Part shown: in pieces, positions 6,493-11,615 of the stretch
Numbering within the stretch: the first letter of the stretch is position 1
Layout: each line of letters starts with the position of its first letter
Assembly: GCF_003344345.1 (NCBI RefSeq)
Contig: NZ_QPIP01000057.1
Coordinates: 1-11,615, forward strand
From: Wolbachia endosymbiont of Cylisticus convexus
GTDB lineage: Bacteria > Pseudomonadota > Alphaproteobacteria > Rickettsiales > Anaplasmataceae
Reading direction: 5' to 3'
DNA: 11,615 nucleotides
Position numbers and translations under genes: made by a program
The notes under the pieces: model-generated
Told to the model about the DNA's origin: nothing
The model's database searches: none
Seen by the model: only the letters and a program-made list of their open reading frames with translations

Positions 6493-6514
6493 GCTATAGA
6501 ATAAACGCAAGCAC

Positions 6515-6541
6515 CGGTGTCATGCAAGTAGCTGATACTGG
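6515..6541. repeat. Wolbachia-type short palindromic repeat, degenerate copy 1
   Basis: The stretch ggtgtcatgcaagtagctg followed by atactgg resembles the common Wolbachia intergenic repeat of the form ggtgtcat-caagtagctgacactgggatccag. The copy has lost its distal arm. The match is by memory of the repeat type and by partial similarity to the two copies further right. Confidence 0.45.
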
Positions 6542-6672
6542 AAAATTATATATATGGAAAATAAATTTAATCGAAAAAGATAATCCGGACTGGGAGAATT
6601 TATATGGTAAAATTGTGTAGTAAACCAGTACCTAGGCAAACAACTGTACGGGTATTGCAATTTGCAGGTGGT

Positions 6673-6777
6673 CAGTGCTTGACACTGGAATCCAGCTTTC
6701 TAGTAATTTCATTGAAAATATTACATAGTGCGCTTGTTTACAATCAATTTTCCTGGATCCCAGTGTCGGAGCACTGG
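6673..6777. repeat. Inverted pair of palindromic repeat units
   Basis: The unit at 6673-6695 (cagtgcttgacactggaatc plus cag) is nearly the reverse complement of the unit at 6754-6777 (ctggatcccagtgtcggagc plus actg); they differ by one substitution and a small loop change. Together they could form a 23-bp stem enclosing about 58 bases. The right unit alone contains a perfect 9-bp hairpin, ATCCCAGTG (6757-6765) and CACTGGGAT (6772-6780), with the loop TCGGAG. No T-run follows, so it is not a classical terminator. Confidence 0.7.
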
Positions 6778-6892
6778 GATGACACCATCTGCTACTCAAA
6801 TTATCTGTTTATCTGTAGGTTGCAATGTTTGTACACTGAAATGTTACAGCGCTGGGGTATTTCCCGAACGTGCACACAATTGTGAATCTAGT

Positions 6893-6897
6893 AGAGG
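6893..6897 (+). promoter_or_regulatory. Ribosome-binding site of eno
   Basis: AGAGG stands 6 bases before the ATG at 6904 and 9 bases before the second ATG at 6907. Both spacings are acceptable. The second Met gives the N-terminus [18 protein letters not shown], which is closer to the usual enolase start, so either ATG may be used. Confidence 0.5.
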
Positions 6898-6903
6898 TTT
6901 AGC

Positions 6904-8178
6904 ATGATGAAAAAGACAATCAGCAGCGTATTTGCAAGAGAAATTTTAGATAGCAGGGGTTACCCAACTGTTGAGGTAGAAATTGAGCTCTGTGATGGAG
7001 CAATAGGTAGAGCAGCTGTGCCTTCTGGGGCTTCAACCGGTAAACTAGAAGCATTGGAGCTGAGAGATCAAGATGAAAAAAGGTATTGTGGTAAGGGAGT
7101 GCTGAAAGCTGTTCAATCTGTGAGTGGAGTGATAGCAAATGAAATCATTGGCATGGATGCAGCAAACCAAGGTGCAATTGATAAAGCGTTAATTGAGCTA
7201 GATGGAACAAAAAATAAATCTAAACTTGGAGCAAATGCAACTTTGGGTGTGTCTCTTGCAGTTGCAAAAGCAGCGGCAAACAGCTTTAAAATGCTGCTAT
7301 ATAGATATTTGAGAGTAGGGGAAGAGCAGATGCCAGTTCCACTCATTAATGTAATTAATGGTGGAGTACATGCGGACAATAAACTTGACTTTCAAGAGTT
7401 CATGATTCTTCCGGTTGGTGCTGAAACTTTCAGTGAAGCAATCAGAATGTCTGCAGAAGTATTTCATAACTTGCGCAGCATTCTTAAGAAAAAAGGTTAT
7501 AGTACAAATGTAGGGGATGAAGGTGGTTTTGCACCAAACATTGAGAGCACTGAAGAAACTCTTAATTTGATAATTCAGGCTGTGGAATCTGCCGGTTATT
7601 CGATGAAAAATCATTTTGCACTGGGTCTTGATGTTGCTTCATCTACTTTTTATGAAGATGGAATTTACAAATTTGAAAACAGAGAGCTCACTTCAGAGGA
7701 ATTGGCTCAGTACTATTGTGACCTTGTGGGAAAATATCCAATAATTTCTATAGAAGATGCAATGAGTGAAGACGATTATGAAGGTTGGAAATTACTTACT
7801 GCAAGACTAGGAAATAAAGTTCAATTAGTTGGAGATGATTTATTTGTTACAAATTGTGACCTAATACATAAAGGAGTAGAGGAAAAAATGGCAAATGCTG
7901 TACTAATCAAGCCAAATCAGATAGGAACACTTACGGAAACTTTTGCTGCTATTGAAATGGCAAAATCAAATGGCTATAAAGCTATTATTTCGCACCGCTC
8001 AGGTGAAACAGAAGACACAACGATATCCCACATAGCAGTTGCATCAAATTGTGGACAAATAAAGACTGGCTCCCTGTCGCGCTCTGATAGGCTTGCAAAG
8101 TATAATGAATTAATCAGAATAGAAAGTTCATTAGGAGGAAATGCTAAATATTATCGTGGGTTGGCATGGACTTCATAG
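6904..8178 (+). CDS. eno: Enolase (phosphopyruvate hydratase)
   Basis: This full-length 424-residue enolase interconverts 2-phosphoglycerate and phosphoenolpyruvate in the cytoplasm; in Wolbachia-like organisms this step probably runs mainly toward gluconeogenesis. The conserved residues are all visible: the SGASTG loop (41-46), E165 (FQEFM), catalytic E206 in GDEGGF, magnesium ligands D243 (GLDVASS), E284 (SIEDAM) and D311 (VGDDLF), catalytic K336 (LIKPNQIG), the HRS of [10 protein letters not shown] (364-366), and K387 in [11 protein letters not shown]. Length and ends match the bacterial family. Its last 13 bases overlap the start of obgE, implying co-translation. It is preceded by a 411-bp non-coding gap, so it probably starts its own transcript. 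Confidence 0.97.
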   Translation: MMKKTISSVFAREILDSRGYPTVEVEIELCDGAIGRAAVPSGASTGKLEALELRDQDEKRYCGKGVLKAVQSVSGVIANEIIGMDAANQGAIDKALIELDGTKNKSKLGANATLGVSLAVAKAAANSFKMLLYRYLRVGEEQMPVPLINVINGGVHADNKLDFQEFMILPVGAETFSEAIRMSAEVFHNLRSILKKKGYSTNVGDEGGFAPNIESTEETLNLIIQAVESAGYSMKNHFALGLDVASSTFYEDGIYKFENRELTSEELAQYYCDLVGKYPIISIEDAMSEDDYEGWKLLTARLGNKVQLVGDDLFVTNCDLIHKGVEEKMANAVLIKPNQIGTLTETFAAIEMAKSNGYKAIISHRSGETEDTTISHIAVASNCGQIKTGSLSRSDRLAKYNELIRIESSLGGNAKYYRGLAWTS

Positions 8179-9179
8179 ATGAAGTAAAATTATATTTAAA
8201 AGCAGGTGATGGTGGCGATGGCTGCGCGAGTTTTCGTCGAGAAAAATTCGTTGAGTTTGGTGGTCCAAATGGTGGTAATGGGGGCAGGGGAGGAGACATA
8301 ATTTTCATCAGTGATGCAAATCTCAACACTTTGCTTAACTTTTGTTGCATGAGGCACATTAAAGCCGGTAGTGGAAAAAGTGGTGCAAGCAGAGATAGAT
8401 CTGGCACAGCAGGAAAAGATGTTATACTTAAAGTTCCAGTTGGTACACAAATAATCGATGAAGCAAGTGAGGAAGTGATAGTAGATCTTGATAAACCCGA
8501 CATGGAATCTCAAGTAGTGCAAGGTGGAAAAGGTGGGCTTGGAAATACTAACTTTAAATCTTCTACTAATAGGGCGCCAAGATATTTTACTCATGGTCAG
8601 CCTGGCGAAGAGAGAGATGTAATATTAAAGCTAAAAGTTTTATCTGATGTTGGCATTATTGGTATGCCGAATGCAGGTAAATCGAAATTTTTAACCCGCT
8701 GCTCAAATTCTGATACGAAAGTAGGCGATTATGCATTTACTACTATAAGACCACATTTAGGTGTAGCAAAAGTGGATTATAGTGAAATTGTCATAGCAGA
8801 TATTCCTGGGATAATCGCTGATGCTCATCTTGGAGTTGGGCTCGGGCACAAGTTTTTAAAGCACATAGAAAGATGTAGAATTTTGCTACATTTAATCGAT
8901 GTAACTCACGATGACATTATCTCAGCTTATAATTGTACACATAATGAGCTGAAGCTTTACAATAGCGACCTTATTAAGAAGGAAGAAATTGTAGTATTAA
9001 ACAAATGCGACTTATTGGAAGAAGCAGAAATTCTTGAGAAGAAGAATCATTTAGCCAATTATCTTGATAGAGAAGTACTGTGCTTATCAATCGACGATGA
9101 TTTACAGCCCATCTTAAGGTTATTAAATGAGAAAGTGAAAATTAAGGAAATTAATATGTATGATCCTTTTAAGATATGA
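8166..9179 (+). CDS. obgE: GTPase Obg/CgtA
   Basis: This 337-residue protein is an Obg GTPase, which acts in 50S ribosome assembly and growth control. The glycine-rich Obg fold covers residues 1-about 158 ([20 protein letters not shown] and later [20 protein letters not shown]). The G domain follows: G1 GMPNAGKS (166-173), G2 in the FTTIRPHLG stretch (191-199), G3 DIPG (212-215), then [15 protein letters not shown], and G4 NKCD (279-282). At G5 the usual SA reads SI (CLSIDDD). There is no extra C-terminal OCT domain, which is common in alphaproteobacteria. The ATG at 8166 lies inside the end of eno in another frame; no strong ribosome-binding site precedes it, so translational coupling to eno is likely. 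Confidence 0.95.
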   Translation: MDFIDEVKLYLKAGDGGDGCASFRREKFVEFGGPNGGNGGRGGDIIFISDANLNTLLNFCCMRHIKAGSGKSGASRDRSGTAGKDVILKVPVGTQIIDEASEEVIVDLDKPDMESQVVQGGKGGLGNTNFKSSTNRAPRYFTHGQPGEERDVILKLKVLSDVGIIGMPNAGKSKFLTRCSNSDTKVGDYAFTTIRPHLGVAKVDYSEIVIADIPGIIADAHLGVGLGHKFLKHIERCRILLHLIDVTHDDIISAYNCTHNELKLYNSDLIKKEEIVVLNKCDLLEEAEILEKKNHLANYLDREVLCLSIDDDLQPILRLLNEKVKIKEINMYDPFKI

Positions 9180-9348
9180 ATTTTTTATTTGACAGTTGGT
9201 GAATAGCTTACTTAAGGTAAATCCGATTCTCTTAGTATATTAACCACTGCAAACGACCTTTATACCAGCCTTAGCTATATTCACATTTGTAGATGTAAAT
9301 TCTTGACTTGGGTAACCTTGAATTTTCTTTAAGAACTTCGTATTGTCA
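9180..9348. other. Region between obgE and the second intron, including the intron's 3' exon
   Basis: No recognised gene lies here. On the minus strand, immediately after the predicted 3' end of the second intron (9349), a short open stretch runs to a TAA at 9240-9242 and would encode about 35 residues (KKIQGYPSQEFTSTNVNIAK within it). This may be the tail of whatever gene or mobile element the intron entered, but I do not recognise it. No convincing terminator was seen after obgE. Confidence 0.35.
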
Positions 9349-9437
9349 ATGAACGAGTAAGAGTTTAGTGGACTGAGATATTTTCCACTAAACTCTCCTC
9401 TAGGAACCGTACTTGAAAGTTTCCCTTCATACGGCTC
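9349..9437 (-). ncRNA. Domains V and VI of the second group II intron
   Basis: Domain V occupies 9437-9404 and is exactly 34 nt. GAGCCGTA pairs with TACGGTTC at the base, a 2-nt AG bulge follows, then TGAAGG with CTTTCA, closed by a GAAA tetraloop; the AGC catalytic triad is present. Domain VI has an 11-bp perfect stem (9395-9385 with 9371-9361). Its lower part is interrupted by an unpaired A at 9358, the probable branch point, ten bases before the splice site when the end is placed at 9349. Confidence 0.85.
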
Positions 9438-9526
9438 GAGCCATCTTAAGTCCTTTTCTCGAGAACCGGCAACAGCTTCCTTCAAATATTCTGGCATTTC
9501 AAATTCCTTACTAGGATTAACATTAA

Positions 9527-11010
9527 TCATATCTTATCATCCTCATAAAGAGAAGGATTATTTGATCTACGTTTTTCAAAGTAGGCATACCATTCTTTAT
9601 CGTAGGGATTTGCCTCAGCTTGAATTTTCTTGTGGCGACGAATTGGTACGCTTGTTGCTTGAAAGAGTTCCTTCCACTCAACTGTACCTTTATTCTTAGT
9701 CAGCGCTGCAAAGCACCATCTTCTGGCTTCTTTTGTTTTAAAGTATTTCTCCTTAATCCAGCGTAAGCCTTTATTAGGGTGTCTGCGTTTTGACCATTGC
9801 CATAAGGCTTTAAAAATCTCAGAATCCACTTTCTCATAAGCTTTTCTTGCGCATATTCCCCTGTGGTAATAGACCCACCCTCGAATTTGAGGTGTGAGCA
9901 GTTCTATTACTTTTTCTTGGGTTGCTGCGCAGTTCTTACGAATCAAGCACCGGATGCGCTTCAGAAGTCGGTTTGTACTTTCTGCTGAAGGTTTGATGAT
10001 TATCTTCCTTTCGTACTTACGTACTGTCTGACCTAGAAAATCAAATCCCTGTTCTACGTGTGTGATCTTGGTTTTTCCTGTGGATAGAGTTAACCCTCTG
10101 TCGCTGAGGAAATCCTCTACTAGCCTTTTAACTTTAGTCTCAAGAATTTCTTTTGATTTTCCAGTGTTACTATGAAGTCATCCGCGTAGCGAATCACGTG
10201 CACACCATATTTCTTGCGTTTTCTTGTTCCCTTCTTCCCGAAATGTTTACTGATAACATTTTCGAAACCATCAAGGGTCAAGTTAGCAAGTACAGGGGAG
10301 ATAATTCCTCCTTGTGGAGTCCCTGCTATTGTGAAGCGGAACATTTGTTTTTCTATGAACCCAGATTTTAACCATTTGCTGAGAATATTCTTTTCTATTG
10401 GAATTGAGCTTTCTAACCAGCAATGGTCTATTTCATCAAAACACTTCTTAATATCCGCCTCTAGGATCCATTGCGATCTGTCGCGTCCCGCCAAAGTTTT
10501 GTGGATCTGGCTTATCGCATCAGCAGCTGAGCGATGTTTCCTAAATCCGTATGAGTGTCTATCTCCTATTGTTTCTGCAACAGGATCAAGTCCCATAAGA
10601 TATAAGGCCTGCATCGCTCGATCTTTCATAGTGGGAATACTAAGAGGTCGCTTGCTGCCTGTAGGTTTGGGGATATAGACTCGTCTCAAAGGTTGAGAGC
10701 GATATCCTCGTTGCCTCAGGTTTGCAATTCCTTGAGATTTTGCTGAAGGGCTCTGCCACAACTGGTTGTCAACACCAGCTGTACATTTTCCTTTATTTGA
10801 AGTTACGCGTTTTACTGCCAACGCTTTAGCACTAAAACTACGTGTGAGGAGGCGTTGTAAAGTTTTCACTTTATTCCATCTCCTAGCTTTTGTTGCCTGA
10901 ACAATACGAGCTTGTAGCCTTCTGGTATTTTTTTTACACTGAAACCAGTTAATTTGATTCCAGTGTTCTGCTGTACCGAAAGGTGCACTTACAATTTTAC
11001 CTGTAACCAT
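9527..11010 (-). pseudogene. ltrA: Group II intron reverse transcriptase/maturase, split by a frameshift
   Basis: The first piece (11010-10120, 296 residues) has the N-terminal RT region, VYIPKPTGSKRPLSIPT, YGFRKHRSAADAI, the first catalytic Asp (EADIKKCFD, D176), TPQGGIISPVLANL (221-234) and YADD (275-278). It then leaves frame after FIVT. The second frame is open from about 10166 to 9527 and continues with KSKEILETKVKRL, FDFLGQTV, the maturase motif IRGWVYYHRG and a basic end, KEWYAYFEKRR. Aligning the join shows an extra AC (minus-strand GTAACACTGG where GTAACTGG is expected) at about 10163-10168. Without it the protein would have 493 residues and no HNH endonuclease. A GAGG ribosome-binding site precedes the ATG. 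The break removes the thumb and maturase domains from the main product. Confidence 0.85.
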
Positions 11011-11615
11011 CTGCTTTCCTCACTTAAAAGGTTTTACAAACAATCTTGTTCAAGATGACCGTAGTGGACGTCAGTTCTCTTTCGAGCCAGATAACGTTTA
11101 AACCTGTATCTCATCCATTACAGATGAGCATTCACTTTTTCCACACTCCCAATCCCACATATCCATCAGTCTTTCTCATGATCAACCTTACTGAGTAAAG
11201 AAATTACCCAGAGATATATGGGGTTTCCGTGTTCCACCTATCAAACAACGAGCGGGTTAGGATTGATCTATACACCGGTGGTGTTTATGTTTGCGTATCA
11301 GATGCGTTCACGCTGATAACCTACCACATACCTTTTGGTCCAAGCCTGTCAGTGTCTTTGGCTTGTTCGATTTAACGATGCTTACGATCATTCACTTCTG
11401 TTATCCATACCGTTCACCCTAGCCCCCGTGCCAACTTGACACTTATAGCATCGTTCCTTCTTCACAGACCGAACTTCTCCTTTTCGGGCGGGTTCATTGT
11501 CCTAAACGCTTTGCATAAGACATTACTGTACTTATACAGTTTAGTAGGGTACGAGTGGCAAAACACTCGGTTTAGTCAGTGCTAAACAGTTTAATAGACG
11601 ACTTTCACGTCACAC
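11011..11615 (-). ncRNA. 5' RNA domains (I to IV) of the second group II intron
   Basis: These 605 bases hold no gene. On the minus strand they begin GTGTGACGTGAAAGTCG and are GC-richer and more structured than the flanking chromosome, as expected of intron domains I-III leading to the ORF in domain IV. I did not fold the region fully and did not assign the exon-binding sites. Confidence 0.65.

Larger units (their letters stand above)
6493..6903. other. Non-coding gap with short palindromic repeats upstream of eno
   Basis: No credible gene lies in these 411 bases. The stretch contains three degenerate copies of a short interspersed repeat (listed separately), which overlap a spurious 93-codon frame. 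The bases nearest eno must hold its promoter, but I could not single out a clear -35/-10 pair. An AGAGG (6893-6897) serves as the ribosome-binding site for eno. Confidence 0.6.
9349..11615 (-). mobile_element. Second group II intron, apparently complete end to end
   Basis: Read on the minus strand, the element begins at 11615 with GTGTG, which fits the GUGYG rule for group II intron 5' ends. It continues through about 600 nt of structured RNA (domains I-III and the start of IV), a reverse transcriptase in domain IV (11010-9527), a 34-nt domain V (9437-9404) and domain VI. It ends at 9349 with AT. Total length would be 2267 nt, normal for a bacterial intron with an ORF. Since the 5' end coincides with the window edge, the 5' exon is not visible. 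The reverse transcriptase is frameshifted, so the intron may still be spliceable RNA but needs a maturase from elsewhere. Confidence 0.8.

Noticed and set aside
6757..6780. Rho-independent terminator after the murC fragment
   Set aside because: The 9-bp hairpin is good but is not followed by a T-run and matches a dispersed repeat instead.
6604..6885. 93-codon plus-strand frame before eno
   Set aside because: It overlaps the palindromic repeats, has no recognisable domain and no plausible ribosome-binding site, and its composition looks like translated non-coding DNA.
8144..8594. Minus-strand frames opposite the start of obgE
   Set aside because: They arise from the glycine- and proline-rich complement of the Obg fold; the plus strand encodes a complete ObgE.
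9240..9530. 96-codon minus-strand frame beginning MINVNPSKEF
   Set aside because: It reads straight through intron domains V and VI (the codons for LEPYEGKLS lie in domain V) and into the exon. It is a by-product of the intron structure, not a gene.
10150..10175. Programmed ribosomal frameshift in the second reverse transcriptase
   Set aside because: No slippery heptamer or strong downstream structure was seen; a simple AC gain explains the break, and intron reverse transcriptases are not known to use frameshifting.
10214..10678. 154-codon plus-strand frame opposite the second reverse transcriptase
   Set aside because: It is antisense to conserved RT motifs including YADD and TPQGG, so the minus strand is the real coding strand.
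1..11615. CRISPR array, tRNA or rRNA genes
   Set aside because: No regularly spaced direct repeats, no cloverleaf with a T-loop motif and no rRNA-like conserved stretch were noticed on either strand.

Overview
The window is AT-rich and reads as part of an obligate intracellular alphaproteobacterial genome, most likely Wolbachia (Rickettsiales). The basis is the character of the housekeeping proteins (enolase, ObgE, SURF1, a bacterioferritin-like protein), scattered copies of the short 'ctggatcccagtgtc'-type palindromic repeat, many decayed insertion sequences, group II introns, and a remnant of a serine recombinase of the type carried by prophage WO. The organism call is inference from recognition, not a database match.

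Layout: (1) 1-488 is the 3' part of a group II intron: the C-terminus of its reverse transcriptase/maturase, then well-formed domains V and VI. The predicted 3' splice site at 488 directly abuts an ATG. (2) 489-about 1721 is a decayed IS256-family element whose transposase is broken by at least five frameshifts; its right terminal repeat lies near 1691-1721. (3) The IS256 end interrupts an IS481-like transposase pseudogene on the minus strand (1981 to about 1722), so intron, IS256 and IS481-like element are nested. (4) 2218-3072 (minus) encodes a hydrophilic, coiled-coil protein of unknown function. (5) 3224-5478 is a tight plus-strand cluster: HAD phosphatase, RDD membrane protein, bacterioferritin-like protein and SURF1. 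(6) 5488-6492 is one uninterrupted reading frame that joins the C-terminal part of a large serine recombinase to the C-terminal domain of MurC (UDP-N-acetylmuramate-L-alanine ligase); the MurC N-terminal and most of the ATP-binding domain are absent. (7) 6493-6903 is a non-coding gap with degenerate palindromic repeats. (8) 6904-9179 is eno overlapping obgE. (9) 9180-9348 is downstream DNA that includes the 3' exon of the next intron. (10) 9349-11615 (minus) appears to be an entire second group II intron. Its reverse transcriptase is split by a 2-nt frameshift just after the YADD motif, and its likely 5' end (GTGTG) falls on the last base of the window.

Taken together, a conserved housekeeping core (phosphatase, membrane protein, iron storage, cytochrome oxidase assembly, cell-wall ligase remnant, glycolysis, ribosome-assembly GTPase) is bracketed by mobile DNA, and one gene in its middle (murC) has been damaged by phage-type DNA. 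The recombinase-MurC fusion is the most unusual item. I did not find a new defence system or another clearly undescribed multi-gene system.
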